From Geobacillus thermoleovorans (GTDB lineage: Bacteria > Bacillota > Bacilli > Bacillales > Anoxybacillaceae), in contig NZ_CP014335.1 of NCBI RefSeq assembly GCF_001610955.1, positions 537,001 through 601,000 of the forward strand: a DNA stretch of 64,000 nucleotides. The letters run 5' to 3'. Positions 23,876-33,662 of this stretch are shown here, in pieces (the stretch's first letter is position 1; each line of letters starts with the position of its first letter). A program made the position numbers and the translations under genes. The notes below the pieces were generated by a model that was not told where the DNA came from, made no database searches, and saw only the letters and a list, made by a program, of their open reading frames with translations.

Positions 23876-24106
23876 CTTCTCGAACCCTTTACTGAGATAA
23901 TATTAGTTGATCGTTGCTTTGTCCGTTGCACCGTCAGATGGAGCTGGAGACAATCGATGGGTGCTTCATGGTCAGTTGCTGGTTAAGCCGATGGGTGCAA
24001 TTACATTTTTTGCGCCAAAGACTTGTTTTATACTTTTTTGCAATAGGAATGCAGGAAAACTTTCCTATAGAACCAAACGATATGTTAGCTGAAGATAAAA
24101 AAATAC

Positions 24107-24135
24107 TTTAAATTTTTCAGAATAATGAATATAAT
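24107..24135 (+). promoter_or_regulatory. Probable cstA promoter
   Basis: TTTAAA, a 17-bp spacer and a perfect TATAAT, 44 bp before the start codon. Confidence 0.5.
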
Positions 24136-24179
24136 AGTTACGTAAAGGATTTTGACAAATAAATAAAGGGGGAAGCCGT

Positions 24180-26255
24180 GTGAAGGGGCTAAAATCGATT
24201 TTGTTATGGGGCCTGATTTCCGTCCTTGGGGCCGCAGCGTTTGCCATTTTGGCTTTAAGCCGCGGCGAATCGGTCAACGCCATGTGGCTTATCGTCGCCG
24301 CCGTCTGCACGTATGCGGTCGCTTATCGGTTTTACAGCCGGTTTATCGCCCGCAAAGTGTTTGGTCTTGATGATAACCGGAAAACGCCAGCGGAAGTGTT
24401 CAATGACGGGAAGGACTATGTTCCGACGAACAAATGGGTGCTATTTGGTCATCACTTTGCCGCTATTGCGGGTGCGGGACCGCTTGTCGGACCGATTTTG
24501 GCCGCGCAGATGGGCTATCTGCCTGGGACGCTTTGGATTGTGATCGGCGTTGTGCTCGGCGGAGCGGTGCAAGACTTTGTCATTTTGTTCGCTTCGATGC
24601 GCCGCAACGGGAAGTCGCTCGGCGAAATGATTAAGGAAGAAATGGGTCCGGTGACGGGCTTTATCGCAGCGCTTGGCATTTTGGGCATTATGATTATTTT
24701 ATTGGCCGTATTGGCGCTCGTTGTCGTGAAAGCGCTTGTCGGAAGCCCGTGGGGGATGTTTACGATCGCCGCGACGATTCCGATTGCGATTTTGATGGGC
24801 ATTTACATGCGCTTCATCCGTCCAGGGCGCGTTGCTGAAGCGTCGCTTGGGGGATTTGTGCTGTTGATTTTGTCGATCGTGGTCGGGCAATATGTCGCGG
24901 AGCACCCGACACTCTCGGCGATGTTTACGCTAAAAGGGGAAACGATCGCCATCTTAATGATCATTTATGGCTTTGTCGCTTCGGCGTTGCCGGTATGGCT
25001 GTTGTTGGCGCCGCGCGACTATTTGAGCACGTTCTTGAAAATCGGCACGATTGTCGGATTGGCGCTCGGCATTTTCGTCGTCATGCCGGACTTGCAAATG
25101 CCGGCAGTGACGAAATTTATCGATGGCACCGGGCCGGTGTTTGCAGGCAACTTGTTCCCGTTCTTGTTCATTACGATCGCTTGCGGCGCGGTGTCTGGAT
25201 TCCACGCGCTCGTTTCATCCGGCACAACGCCGAAGATGATTGAGCTTGAAAGCCATGCGCGGCCGATCGGCTACGGTGCGATGCTGATGGAGTCGTTCGT
25301 CGCTGTCATGGCGATGGTGGCGGCTTGCGTCTTGACGCCAGGGGCGTATTTTGCCATCAACAGCCCGGCTGCTGTCATCGGAACCGATGTGGCGCAGGCG
25401 GCAAAAGTGGTATCGTCATGGGGCTTCACCGTCACGCCGGATATGCTTGCGCAGTTGGCGAAAGACGTCGGCGAACAAACGGTGTTGTCACGCACGGGCG
25501 GGGCGCCGACGTTGGCGATCGGGATGGCGCACATTTTATCGAGCGTCATCGGCGGCAAGGCGCTTATGGCGTTCTGGTATCACTTTGCCATCCTGTTTGA
25601 AGCGCTGTTCATCTTGACGACGATTGACGCCGGCACGCGCGTCGGCCGTTTCATGATCCAAGACATTATGGGCACGTTTTACAAACCGCTCGGCAAAACG
25701 GATTCGCTTGCCTCGAACTTGATCGCTACGACCCTTTGCGTACTGGCGTGGGGTTACTTCCTGTACCAAGGCGTCGTCGACCCGCTCGGCGGCATCAACA
25801 CGCTATGGCCGCTGTTTGGCATCGCCAATCAAATGTTGGCTGGCATCGCCTTGTTGTTTGCGACGACGGTTCTATTTAAAATGGGCAAAAAGGCATATGT
25901 TTGGGTCACGCTCGTGCCGACAACATGGCTTTTGGTCGTCACGCTGACAGCCGGGTATCAAAAACTGTTCCACGAAAATGTCAAAATTGGTTTCTTGTCG
26001 CATGCGAAAATGTTCCAAGACAGCTTGAGCCAAGGCAAAATTTTGGCGCCGGCAACGAATGAGGCGCAAATGCGGCAAATTATTATGAACGATTACATTG
26101 ATGCGACATTGTGCGCGATTTTCATGCTCGTTGTGATCGCGATGCTGATCTCGGCGTTGAACATTTGGATCAAAGTATTGCAAAACAAACATGTGCCGCT
26201 CAAGGAAGCGCCGTACGTGCCGCGCGATGGAGAAGGAGCGAAGCACTATGCCTAA
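24180..26255 (+). CDS. cstA: Carbon starvation protein CstA (pyruvate/peptide transporter family)
   Basis: A 691-residue membrane protein with about 16-18 helices. The N-terminal CstA domain has the Asn-Lys-Trp-Val-Leu-Phe-Gly-His-His-Phe-Ala-Ala-Ile-Ala-Gly-Ala-Gly-Pro motif near residue 84; Gly-Phe-His-Ala-Leu-Val-Ser-Ser-Gly-Thr-Thr-Pro lies near 340. Relatives import pyruvate or peptides under carbon limitation. The start is GTG 24180 after AAAGGGGGAAG. It overlaps the YbdD-like gene by 8 bp. The substrate is not certain from sequence. Confidence 0.95.
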   Translation: MKGLKSILLWGLISVLGAAAFAILALSRGESVNAMWLIVAAVCTYAVAYRFYSRFIARKVFGLDDNRKTPAEVFNDGKDYVPTNKWVLFGHHFAAIAGAGPLVGPILAAQMGYLPGTLWIVIGVVLGGAVQDFVILFASMRRNGKSLGEMIKEEMGPVTGFIAALGILGIMIILLAVLALVVVKALVGSPWGMFTIAATIPIAILMGIYMRFIRPGRVAEASLGGFVLLILSIVVGQYVAEHPTLSAMFTLKGETIAILMIIYGFVASALPVWLLLAPRDYLSTFLKIGTIVGLALGIFVVMPDLQMPAVTKFIDGTGPVFAGNLFPFLFITIACGAVSGFHALVSSGTTPKMIELESHARPIGYGAMLMESFVAVMAMVAACVLTPGAYFAINSPAAVIGTDVAQAAKVVSSWGFTVTPDMLAQLAKDVGEQTVLSRTGGAPTLAIGMAHILSSVIGGKALMAFWYHFAILFEALFILTTIDAGTRVGRFMIQDIMGTFYKPLGKTDSLASNLIATTLCVLAWGYFLYQGVVDPLGGINTLWPLFGIANQMLAGIALLFATTVLFKMGKKAYVWVTLVPTTWLLVVTLTAGYQKLFHENVKIGFLSHAKMFQDSLSQGKILAPATNEAQMRQIIMNDYIDATLCAIFMLVVIAMLISALNIWIKVLQNKHVPLKEAPYVPRDGEGAKHYA

Positions 26256-26451
26256 ATGGCTGCAAAACGTTTTGGCTTATCGCCGGCAGTTTCTTGACTT
26301 GCTTGTCGGTGTGCCGAGCTATGAAAAATATGTCGAGCATATGAAAACCCATCATCCTGGCGAGCCGATTAAGTCGCGGAAAGAGTTTTTCTGCGAGGCG
26401 CAAGAGGCACGCTACAATGCTAAAGGCGGCAAAGTGTCGCGTTGCTGCTAG
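26248..26451 (+). CDS. YbdD/YjiX-family (DUF466) small protein
   Basis: A 67-residue protein with the family pattern Val-Gly-Val-Pro-Ser-Tyr-Glu-Lys-Tyr-Val-Glu-His, then His-Pro-Gly-Glu-Pro and a C-terminal Cys-Cys. Such proteins are regularly encoded after cstA-type transporters and are thought to assist them. ATG 26248 overlaps the cstA stop; AGAAGGAG is the ribosome-binding site. Confidence 0.9.
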   Translation: MPKWLQNVLAYRRQFLDLLVGVPSYEKYVEHMKTHHPGEPIKSRKEFFCEAQEARYNAKGGKVSRCC

Positions 26452-26456
26452 CAAAC

Positions 26457-26498
26457 GGGAAGGAAGGAGGGGCGCGTTCCCTTCTTCCTTTTTTCTTC
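26457..26498 (+). terminator. Terminator of cstA operon
   Basis: GGGAAGGAAGG pairs with CCTTCTTCC (small bulge), followed by TTTTTTCTTCTT. Confidence 0.7.
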
Positions 26499-26599
26499 TT
26501 GTTCATCATCGCTGAGAAAATGTTCGATTGGCGGCATGGTTTTTGTGAAAGACGTTGGGAGCGTTGGATCAACCCTCAGTGGAGAAAGGAGCTGTACAT

Positions 26600-27529
26600 A
26601 TGATGCGCATTCTGTTTGTCGGAGCAGGAGCGGTCGGCGGGTATTTCGGCGGCCGTCTGCTTGAAAAAGGGGTGGACGTAACGTTTCTTGTTCGCGAGCG
26701 CAGAAAACAGGAACTGGAGAAATATGGGCTTGTCATCCACAGTGTCCATGGCGATGTGGGATTGGCGCCGAAATTGCTTGTTGCCGGCGAATCGGCCGAG
26801 CCATTTGATCTTGTCGTGTTCTCAAGCAAAGCGTACCATTTAGACGGCGCCATCGCCGACGCGAAACCGTATGTTGGAGAGGCGACGATGATTTTGCCGT
26901 TGTTAAATGGCATGGCCCATATGGATGCGTTATGGAAGGCGTTCGGCCGCGAGAATGTCTTAGGCGGGCTTTGCTTTATCGAAACGACGTTAAACGAGAG
27001 AGGGGAGATCATCCAAACGAGCCCGGCGCATGAGATGCGTTTCGGTGAATGGCCAAACGGGCGGAGCGAGCGAACGGAGGTGCTTGCATCGTTGTTTGCC
27101 GGCGCTAACGCCTGCTTTCGCCTAAGCGAACAAATTGCAGCTGATATGTGGAACAAATATTTGTTTATCGCGACGATGTCGGGCGTGACAACGCTGTTCC
27201 GCGCCCCGATCGGGCCGATCCGTTCCGGGGAGTACGGGAGCGTCATCATCGATCGGCTGTTTCGGGAAATCAAAACGATCATTCAGGCGCATGGGGCGCC
27301 GCTGACCGATGAAATGGCCGAGCGGCAGCGCACCCAGCTCGAGCAGATCGCCCCAACGATGAAATCGTCCATGCAGCGCGATATGGAAAAAGGACAGCTC
27401 ATTGAAGCCGATCATTTGCAAGGGTATTTGCTAGCATTGGCGAAGCGGCATGGCATCCATGCTCCGATGCTCGAGGTGGTATATCACAATTTAAAAATTT
27501 ACGAAGCGAGCCGCGCAACCGGTGAGTGA
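26600..27529 (+). CDS. panE: 2-dehydropantoate 2-reductase (ketopantoate reductase) family
   Basis: A 309-residue NADPH-binding reductase of the pantothenate pathway. The N-terminal Rossmann motif is Val-Gly-Ala-Gly-Ala-Val-Gly-Gly-Tyr-Phe-Gly-Gly (residues 6-17). The C-terminal domain has Trp-Asn-Lys-Tyr-Leu-Phe-Ile near 180 with the catalytic Lys, and Ser-Ser-Met-Gln-Arg-Asp-Met near 256. ATG 26600 (followed by a second ATG) lies after AAAGGAG. Bacillaceae often have several paralogues, so this copy may act on another 2-keto acid. Confidence 0.88.
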   Translation: MMRILFVGAGAVGGYFGGRLLEKGVDVTFLVRERRKQELEKYGLVIHSVHGDVGLAPKLLVAGESAEPFDLVVFSSKAYHLDGAIADAKPYVGEATMILPLLNGMAHMDALWKAFGRENVLGGLCFIETTLNERGEIIQTSPAHEMRFGEWPNGRSERTEVLASLFAGANACFRLSEQIAADMWNKYLFIATMSGVTTLFRAPIGPIRSGEYGSVIIDRLFREIKTIIQAHGAPLTDEMAERQRTQLEQIAPTMKSSMQRDMEKGQLIEADHLQGYLLALAKRHGIHAPMLEVVYHNLKIYEASRATGE

Positions 27530-27544
27530 CCAGTTGTTCAACCC

Positions 27545-27590
27545 AGCCGTTTGGCAGGAGCGTGCAGCCCCGCCAAACGGCTGTTTTTTG
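27545..27590 (+). terminator. Terminator of panE
   Basis: Stem AGCCGTTTGGC / GCCAAACGGCT followed by GTTTTTTG. Confidence 0.88.
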
Positions 27591-27668
27591 AGAAAAAGAG
27601 AAGTTGTTTACCGCACCAATATAGTGTACAGTTAATAGTGAAAACGTGTGCACAAGGAGGAGGCAGCC

Positions 27669-29336
27669 TTGAAAAAAACATGGTGGAAAGAAGGCGTTGC
27701 GTATCAAATTTATCCTCGCAGCTTTATGGATGCCAACGGCGACGGCATCGGTGATCTTCGCGGCATCATCGAAAAGCTGGATTATTTGGTGGAGCTTGGA
27801 GTCGACATCGTTTGGATTTGTCCGATTTACCGGTCGCCGAACGCCGATAACGGATATGACATCAGCGATTATTATGCCATTATGGATGAGTTTGGAACGA
27901 TGGATGACTTCGATGAATTGCTTGCCCAAGCCCATCGGCGCGGGTTGAAAATCATTTTGGATTTGGTCATCAATCATACGAGTGATGAGCATCCGTGGTT
28001 TATCGAATCGCGGTCATCGCGAGACAATCCGAAGCGCGACTGGTACATTTGGCGCGACGGCAAAGATGGGCGCGAACCGAACAACTGGGAAAGCATTTTC
28101 GGCGGCTCGGCATGGCAGTATGACGAGCGGACGGGTCAGTATTACTTGCATATTTTTGACGTCAAACAGCCCGACTTGAATTGGGAAAACGACGAAGTGC
28201 GGCGGGCGCTTTATGCGATGATCAACTGGTGGCTGGATAAAGGCATCGACGGCTTTCGCATCGACGCGATTTCCCACATTAAGAAAAAGCCGGGTCTTCC
28301 CGATTTGCCAAATCCGAAGGGGCTGAAGTACGTGCCGTCATTTGCTGCGCACATGAACCAGCCAGGGATTATGGAGTATTTGCGAGAGTTGAAAGAGCAA
28401 ACGTTTGCACGATATGACATTATGACGGTCGGCGAGGCGAACGGAGTAACGGTTGATGAGGCCGAACAATGGGTCGGGGAAGAAAACGGCGTGTTTCATA
28501 TGATTTTTCAGTTTGAGCATTTAGGGCTTTGGAAAAGGAAAGCCGATGGTTCGATCGATGTCCGCCGGCTGAAGCGGACGTTGACGAAATGGCAAAAAGG
28601 ATTGGAAAACCGTGGGTGGAACGCGCTCTTTTTGGAAAACCACGACTTGCCTCGATCAGTGTCGACATGGGGAAATGACGGCGAGTATTGGGCGGAGAGC
28701 GCGAAGGCGCTTGGCGCGCTCTACTTTTTCATGCAAGGGACGCCGTTCATTTACCAAGGGCAAGAGATCGGGATGACGAACGTGCAATTCTCCGACATTC
28801 GCGACTACCGCGATGTCGCTGCCTTGCGTCTGTATGAACTCGAACGGGCGAACGGCCGGACACATGAGGAAGTGATGAAGATCATTTGGCAAACCGGGCG
28901 CGACAACTCGCGCACCCCGATGCAATGGTCTGGTGCCCCAAACGCTGGATTCACGACAGGTACGCCATGGATCAAGGTGAACGAAAACTATCGTACGATC
29001 AATGTCGAGGCCGAGCGGCGCGACCCGAACTCGGTATGGTCGTTTTATCGACAAATGATTCAGCTTCGGAAAGCGAACGAGCTGTTTGTTTATGGAACGT
29101 ACGATCTGCTTTTGGAAAACAACCCATCCATTTACGCGTACACAAGAACGCTTGGCCGCGATCGGGCGCTTATCATTGTCAACGTATCCGATCGTCCTTC
29201 ACTTTACCGCTATGACGGCTTCCGCCTTCAGTCAAGCGATTTGGCGCTTTCGAACTACCCGGTCCGTCCGCATAAAAATGCGACGCGTTTTAAGCTGAAG
29301 CCGTACGAGGCGCGCGTATACATCTGGAAAGAATAA
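27669..29336 (+). CDS. malL: Alpha-glucosidase / oligo-1,6-glucosidase (GH13)
   Basis: A 555-residue GH13 enzyme releasing glucose from the non-reducing ends of malto- or isomalto-oligosaccharides. Conserved regions are Asp-Leu-Val-Ile-Asn-His-Thr near residue 98, Gly-Phe-Arg-Ile-Asp-Ala-Ile near 195 (nucleophile Asp), Thr-Val-Gly-Glu-Ala near 252 (acid/base Glu) and Glu-Asn-His-Asp near 322. There is no signal peptide, so it is intracellular. TTG 27669 is chosen because AGGAGGAGG precedes it; 555 residues is the usual length in Geobacillus. Val-Ile-Asn-His in region I and exact linkage preference cannot decide between alpha-1,4 and alpha-1,6 activity here. Confidence 0.93.
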   Translation: MKKTWWKEGVAYQIYPRSFMDANGDGIGDLRGIIEKLDYLVELGVDIVWICPIYRSPNADNGYDISDYYAIMDEFGTMDDFDELLAQAHRRGLKIILDLVINHTSDEHPWFIESRSSRDNPKRDWYIWRDGKDGREPNNWESIFGGSAWQYDERTGQYYLHIFDVKQPDLNWENDEVRRALYAMINWWLDKGIDGFRIDAISHIKKKPGLPDLPNPKGLKYVPSFAAHMNQPGIMEYLRELKEQTFARYDIMTVGEANGVTVDEAEQWVGEENGVFHMIFQFEHLGLWKRKADGSIDVRRLKRTLTKWQKGLENRGWNALFLENHDLPRSVSTWGNDGEYWAESAKALGALYFFMQGTPFIYQGQEIGMTNVQFSDIRDYRDVAALRLYELERANGRTHEEVMKIIWQTGRDNSRTPMQWSGAPNAGFTTGTPWIKVNENYRTINVEAERRDPNSVWSFYRQMIQLRKANELFVYGTYDLLLENNPSIYAYTRTLGRDRALIIVNVSDRPSLYRYDGFRLQSSDLALSNYPVRPHKNATRFKLKPYEARVYIWKE

Positions 29337-29391
29337 GAAGGAATTTGCCTTTCCGTGTGGAATAAATGCATACGGAAGGGAGATGATCAAC

Positions 29392-29928
29392 ATGGCAACG
29401 GTCGATCCGATTCGCTACCCGATCGGAACGTTTCAAGCGCCGCAGCAGTTTGAGGCTGGGGAGGTGCAAGAGTGGATTGCTGCCATCCGCGGGCTGCCGA
29501 GCGACTTAAGAACCGCTGTTTCCGGCTTGAACGATGAGCAGCTGAACACGCCGTACCGCGAAGGCGGCTGGACGGTTGCCCAAGTCGTCCATCATTTGGC
29601 TGATGCAAGCATGAATGCGTTTTTGCGCACGAAATGGGGAGTGACGGAAGACGGCCCAACGGTGAAGCCGTTTGCGGAAAGCGAATGGGCGAAAACGGCC
29701 GATGCTTGCTTGTTGCCCATTGAACCGTCGCTTTTATTGCTTGACGGGCTGCATGCGCGATGGGCGGCGTTGCTTGAATCGATGACGGAGGCAGATTTTC
29801 ACCGAACCGTTCGGCCGGAAGGGGCAGCGGGGGAGATGCCGCTGTATGTATTGACCGCGTTGTATGCATGGCATGGGAAGCATCATACCGCGCAAGTTGC
29901 GTCGTTGCGCAAACGAAAAGGATGGTAA
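29392..29928 (+). CDS. DinB/YfiT-family metal-dependent hydrolase or thiol transferase
   Basis: A 178-residue four-helix-bundle protein of the DinB superfamily. The likely metal ligands are the His residues in Val-Val-His-His-Leu-Ala-Asp near residue 66 and Trp-His-Gly-Lys-His-His near 160. Some YfiT/DinB members are bacillithiol S-transferases; that role is possible but not shown by the sequence. ATG 29392 has GGGAG at 9 nt; the in-frame ATG 29383 is too close to it. Confidence 0.85.
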   Translation: MATVDPIRYPIGTFQAPQQFEAGEVQEWIAAIRGLPSDLRTAVSGLNDEQLNTPYREGGWTVAQVVHHLADASMNAFLRTKWGVTEDGPTVKPFAESEWAKTADACLLPIEPSLLLLDGLHARWAALLESMTEADFHRTVRPEGAAGEMPLYVLTALYAWHGKHHTAQVASLRKRKGW

Positions 29929-29930
29929 AG

Positions 29931-29958
29931 GCTGCCGATTCTTCGGCGGCTTTTTTCT
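29931..29958 (+). terminator. Terminator of the DinB-family gene
   Basis: Stem GCTGCCGA / TCGGCGGC followed by six T. Confidence 0.85.
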
Positions 29959-30145
29959 TCATGCATCATAGAAGGATGGTGCTGCGCAAACAACACCCGG
30001 GAACCGCCGGCTGGGCGGGGCTTTTTTGTCGTCATCCTGCCGGGAGAACGGTGAAATAGCATTTTGCTTAAACGGCGGCATAGGATTATGTTATACTAAC
30101 AAATATTAAGGGACACGAAATACATAGTTCGCAAGGGGGATCGGT

Positions 30146-31351
30146 ATGGGAGCGGAGCAGCAGCCGCTTATTGCAGAACAAAAAGAAAAAATATGGACGA
30201 AAGATTTTGTTTTGATTTGTTTGGCCAATTTTTTTGTGTTTCTTGGGTTTCAAATGACGTTGCCGACCCTTCCGCTGTTTGTCGAGCATTTGGGCGGCAA
30301 TGATCAGCTGATTGGCGTTGTCGTCGGTGTGTTTACGTTTTCGGCGCTCATCGTCCGTCCGTTCGCCGGCCATGCGCTTGAGACGAAAGGGCGCCGGTTT
30401 GTGTTTTTATTGGGGCTTCTCATTTTTGTCATTTCTGTCGGTTCCTACAGCTTGGTCTCAAGCATTTTCCTTCTCTTTTTGATGCGGGTCGTCCAAGGAA
30501 TCGGCTGGGGGTTTTCGACAACCGCTTCCGGAACGGTGGCGACGGACATCATTCCAGCGAGTCGCCGCGGGGAAGGAATGGGCTATTACGGGCTGTCTGG
30601 GAATATCGCCTTGGCGTTTGGTCCGTCGCTTGGACTTGTGCTTGCCGCTATGATTCCGTTTAGCCATCTGTTTGCCATTTGTGCGGCGCTTGGAGTCGCT
30701 TCGGTGCTGTTTGCCGCCGCAATCACGTATAAAAAAGCGGAAGCCGTGCATGGCAAAGGGGCGAACAGATGGGATTTGTATGAAAAAAGCGCTTTGACCC
30801 CGTCGTTGCTGTTGTTTTTCTTGACGGTGACGTTCGGCGGCATCGCCTCATTCTTGCCTCTATATACGGCGCAAAAACAGATCGGCGGCCTGCAGCTGTA
30901 CTTTTTGCTTTACGCGCTTGCCTTGATGGTGACGCGAACGTTCGCTGGCCAGTTGTATGACCGAAAAGGGCATCGGGCCGTCTTTCTCCCTGGTGCGGGG
31001 CTTATTTTGCTGGCGATGCTTCTTCTCGCTTGGCTGCCGGGAGAATGGGCGTTGCTTTTGGCGGCGGTGCTGTACGGTTTCGGCTTTGGCATGGTGCAAC
31101 CGGGGCTGCAGGCGTGGTCCGTCGAGCGGGCGCCTGCCCACCGCAAGGGAATGGCGAACGCGACATTTTTCTCGTTTTTTGATTTAGGGGTCGGCGTCGG
31201 GGCGATAGTGTTTGGCCAAATCAGCCATTGGTTCGGCTATCCGAGCATTTATTTAGCTGCTAGCGGTTCGGTGTTCCTTTCGATGCTTGTCTATCTGTCG
31301 GTCTTGCATAAAGAACAATCGCTTCGCCCCCGGGAACGAAAAAACGCTTAG
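30146..31351 (+). CDS. Major facilitator superfamily exporter
   Basis: A 401-residue transporter with twelve predicted helices. The loop 2-3 motif is degenerate (Arg-Pro-Phe-Ala-Gly-His-Ala-Leu-Glu-Thr-Lys-Gly-Arg-Arg near residue 72). The helix-5 segment Tyr-Tyr-Gly-Leu-Ser-Gly-Asn near 149 resembles the drug:H+ antiporter group (YfkF/YwoG-like). CAAGGGGG precedes the ATG. It is monocistronic and ends in a bidirectional terminator. Substrate is unknown. Confidence 0.9.
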   Translation: MGAEQQPLIAEQKEKIWTKDFVLICLANFFVFLGFQMTLPTLPLFVEHLGGNDQLIGVVVGVFTFSALIVRPFAGHALETKGRRFVFLLGLLIFVISVGSYSLVSSIFLLFLMRVVQGIGWGFSTTASGTVATDIIPASRRGEGMGYYGLSGNIALAFGPSLGLVLAAMIPFSHLFAICAALGVASVLFAAAITYKKAEAVHGKGANRWDLYEKSALTPSLLLFFLTVTFGGIASFLPLYTAQKQIGGLQLYFLLYALALMVTRTFAGQLYDRKGHRAVFLPGAGLILLAMLLLAWLPGEWALLLAAVLYGFGFGMVQPGLQAWSVERAPAHRKGMANATFFSFFDLGVGVGAIVFGQISHWFGYPSIYLAASGSVFLSMLVYLSVLHKEQSLRPRERKNA

Positions 31352-31374
31352 GGATAACCCCTAGGCGTTTTTTC
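31341..31374. terminator. Bidirectional terminator between convergent genes
   Basis: Stem AAAACGCTTAGGG / CCCTAGGCGTTTT with T runs on both strands; it serves the MFS gene and the methyltransferase gene. Confidence 0.88.
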
Positions 31375-31414
31375 TGCCCAGCGGCGCATCGAAACGGCCT
31401 TTGAGGGCGGCTCG

Positions 31415-32599
31415 TCACCGCCGGGAATGCACTTCGTAAATGGCGAATTTTAAGTAGTCGCCTTCTTCCGCGGCAAGGAGTTTCGGGTGGTCGTAGCCGG
31501 CGCCGTTCCAATATACTTGGCGCAGCACTTTTTTTGCGTCAAATGCCGCATCAGCGATCATTTCTTGAAATAGGTGCGGGCGGACGTGGTACGAGCAGCT
31601 TGATGTGACGAAAAAGCCGCCGTCTTTGACAAGCTTCAATCCGTTTAAGTTAATGTCTTTATAGCCGCGCAGCGCCTTCGGGACGGCATGGGCCGATTTC
31701 GCGAATGCCGGCGGGTCGATGATGACGACATCCCACTGTTTGCCGGCGCGCACTGATTCGCGCAAATAGTCGAAGGCGTTGGCGACGACAAATTCAACGT
31801 TCGTGAATCCGTTTAACGCGGCGTTCCGTTTCGCCGTTTCGATGGCATGTTCGGAAATATCGACGGCAGTAGCATGTTTTGCCCCATACAGACAAGCGTT
31901 TAGCATAAACGAGCCGGTATGGGTGAAGCAGTCGAGCACGGTTGTCTCCGGACCGATGAGCGGACGAAGAGCGGCGCGGTTTTGCCGTTGGTCGAAGAAA
32001 AAGCCGGTTTTTTGTCCGTTTTCAATATCGACGATGTATTTCACGCCGTTTTCCTCGATTTCGATTTCCGTTTCCGCTTCCCCGTACCAAAAGCCTTTTT
32101 CTTGTTTGAGACCCTCAAGCTCCCGAACGGACACATCGTTGCGCAAATAAATGGCCCTTGGGGCAAACACGTCAAGCAAGCCGCGCAAAATCCAGTCTTT
32201 CCGCCTTTCCATGCCGAGCGCCAAAATTTGCACAACAAGCACATCTTCATATTTGTCGACGATCAATCCGGGCAAAAAGTCGGCTTCGCCATAGACGGCG
32301 CGGCAGGAGCGAACGCCGGGAATCATCCGTTCACGGTACGCCCACGCCTGACGGATGCGGTCGATGAAAAAGCGCTCATCGAGTTCATCGTTTGGGTTTT
32401 GCGTCAAGACGCGGACGATGATTTGCGAAGCGGGGTTGATATATCCTTTCGCCAGCCAATACCCTTGATGATTGTAAACGTCAACGAAGTCGCCCGGCGC
32501 AGCATCGCCTTCGATGCGGTCGACTTCACTTTGAAAAATCCATGGATGCCCTTGCTCAAGCCGTTTTTTCCGTTCTCTTTTCAGGATGACCTTCGCCAT
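31415..32599 (-). CDS. RlmI-like 23S rRNA (cytosine-C5) methyltransferase family
   Basis: A 394-residue protein. An N-terminal PUA RNA-binding domain (about residues 1-75; Lys-Arg-Leu-Glu-Gln-Gly-His-Pro-Trp-Ile-Phe) precedes a class I methyltransferase. SAM-site motif Val-Leu-Asp-Cys-Phe-Thr-His-Thr-Gly-Ser-Phe is near residue 222, and Ile-Ile-Asp-Pro-Pro-Ala-Phe near 297. Ser-Cys-Ser holds a conserved Cys near 340, as in 5-methylcytosine enzymes. Architecture matches E. coli RlmI and B. subtilis YwbD. GGGAGTGG precedes ATG 32599. Confidence 0.92.
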   Translation of the reverse strand: MAKVILKRERKKRLEQGHPWIFQSEVDRIEGDAAPGDFVDVYNHQGYWLAKGYINPASQIIVRVLTQNPNDELDERFFIDRIRQAWAYRERMIPGVRSCRAVYGEADFLPGLIVDKYEDVLVVQILALGMERRKDWILRGLLDVFAPRAIYLRNDVSVRELEGLKQEKGFWYGEAETEIEIEENGVKYIVDIENGQKTGFFFDQRQNRAALRPLIGPETTVLDCFTHTGSFMLNACLYGAKHATAVDISEHAIETAKRNAALNGFTNVEFVVANAFDYLRESVRAGKQWDVVIIDPPAFAKSAHAVPKALRGYKDINLNGLKLVKDGGFFVTSSCSYHVRPHLFQEMIADAAFDAKKVLRQVYWNGAGYDHPKLLAAEEGDYLKFAIYEVHSRR

Positions 32600-32684
32600 C
32601 GTTTCCACTCCCATTCCGTCGTCAATTGCTGCGTTTCCATCATAGCGGATTGCAACGCATAGCGCAACGTCGGAGAAAAAAAGA

Positions 32685-32712
32685 TTGACAATCGTTCGTG
32701 CCATGGTATGAT
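32685..32712 (+). promoter_or_regulatory. Promoter of the thiamine operon
   Basis: TTGACA, a 16-bp spacer and TATGAT, ending about 36 bp before the TPP aptamer. Confidence 0.7.
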
Positions 32713-32747
32713 TAAGTGTAAAGAAAACTGAAAATTGCACCATCATC

Positions 32748-32836
<89 letters not shown>

Positions 32837-32890
32837 GAGGAGCAGCACAGCAAGGCTAGGCTTTGCCTTGCCAACGTCGCATGCCCACGC

Positions 32891-32940
32891 CGCTTTCTTT
32901 ACGCCAATCGGCAAAGGAAGCGGCGTTTTTATTTTGCCAA
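32891..32940 (+). terminator. TPP-controlled terminator
   Basis: ACGCCGCTTTC pairs with GGAAGCGGCGT, followed by TTTTATTTT, just before the tenA ribosome-binding site. Confidence 0.85.
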
Positions 32941-32955
32941 AAAGGGGGAAAACGA

Positions 32956-33639
32956 ATGTCATTTGCCAAACAATTGCGCCAAGCGGCCGATCCGATCTGG
33001 CAGGCGAGTTTCCGCCATCCGTTTGTTCAGGAGCTTGGCCAAGGGACGCTTGCGCGCGAGAAGTTTCGCTATTACGTGATGCAAGATGCCTATTATTTGC
33101 GCCATTTTGCCCGCGTGCAGGCGATCGGGGCGGCGAAATCGCCGGATTTGGCGACGACAGCCCGGTTGGCGCACCATGCACAAAGCACGTGCGAAGCCGA
33201 GCTGTCTCTGCATGAAACGTTCGCCGAGCTCTTGGGCATTACAGAAGAGGAAAGGGCGGCGTTCATTCCGGCGCCGACGGCGTACGCCTATACGTCGCAC
33301 ATGTACCGCGCGGCGTACGAAGGGCATCTCGGTGATGTTATCGCCGCCATTTTGCCGTGCTACTGGCTGTATTACGAAATTGGCGAGCGCTTGAAAACGT
33401 GCCGCCCGAACGATCCGATTTATGAAAAATGGATCGGCACCTACAGTTCGGACTGGTTCCGCTCGCTTGTGGAAGAGCAAATCGCGCGGCTTGACGACAT
33501 CGCTGACGAGGTCACCGAAGAGGATCGCCATCGGATGAAGCGGCATTTCCTCATCAGCAGCGAATATGAGTACGAGTTTTGGGAGATGGCGTATCGGCTT
33601 GAGCAGTGGCCGTCGGCTGAATTGGCGGCGAGCCGTTGA
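32956..33639 (+). CDS. tenA: Aminopyrimidine aminohydrolase (thiaminase II)
   Basis: A 227-residue all-helical TenA protein that hydrolyses aminopyrimidine breakdown products of thiamine for salvage. The catalytic Cys lies in Leu-Pro-Cys-Tyr-Trp-Leu-Tyr-Tyr near residue 135, and the C-terminal Glu-Tyr-Glu-Tyr-Glu-Phe-Trp near 202 holds the acid. AAAGGGGGAAAACGA precedes ATG 32956. It is the first gene after the TPP riboswitch. Confidence 0.95.
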   Translation: MSFAKQLRQAADPIWQASFRHPFVQELGQGTLAREKFRYYVMQDAYYLRHFARVQAIGAAKSPDLATTARLAHHAQSTCEAELSLHETFAELLGITEEERAAFIPAPTAYAYTSHMYRAAYEGHLGDVIAAILPCYWLYYEIGERLKTCRPNDPIYEKWIGTYSSDWFRSLVEEQIARLDDIADEVTEEDRHRMKRHFLISSEYEYEFWEMAYRLEQWPSAELAASR

Positions 33640-33662
33640 CGTGAGACAAGGAGGAGAACAGG

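Noticed and set aside
23876..24106. A riboswitch in the leader of cstA
   Set aside because: A duplicated CGATGGGTGC motif is visible, but no known aptamer blocks or terminator are present, and the likely promoter lies downstream of it.
26569..27282. A 237-codon minus-strand frame opposite panE
   Set aside because: Shadow of a clear panE gene with biased composition and no start signals.
31919..32662. A 247-codon open frame on the plus strand opposite the RlmI-like gene
   Set aside because: It lies wholly opposite a well-supported methyltransferase, has no ribosome-binding site and its protein has no recognisable fold; GC-rich codon use creates long antisense frames.
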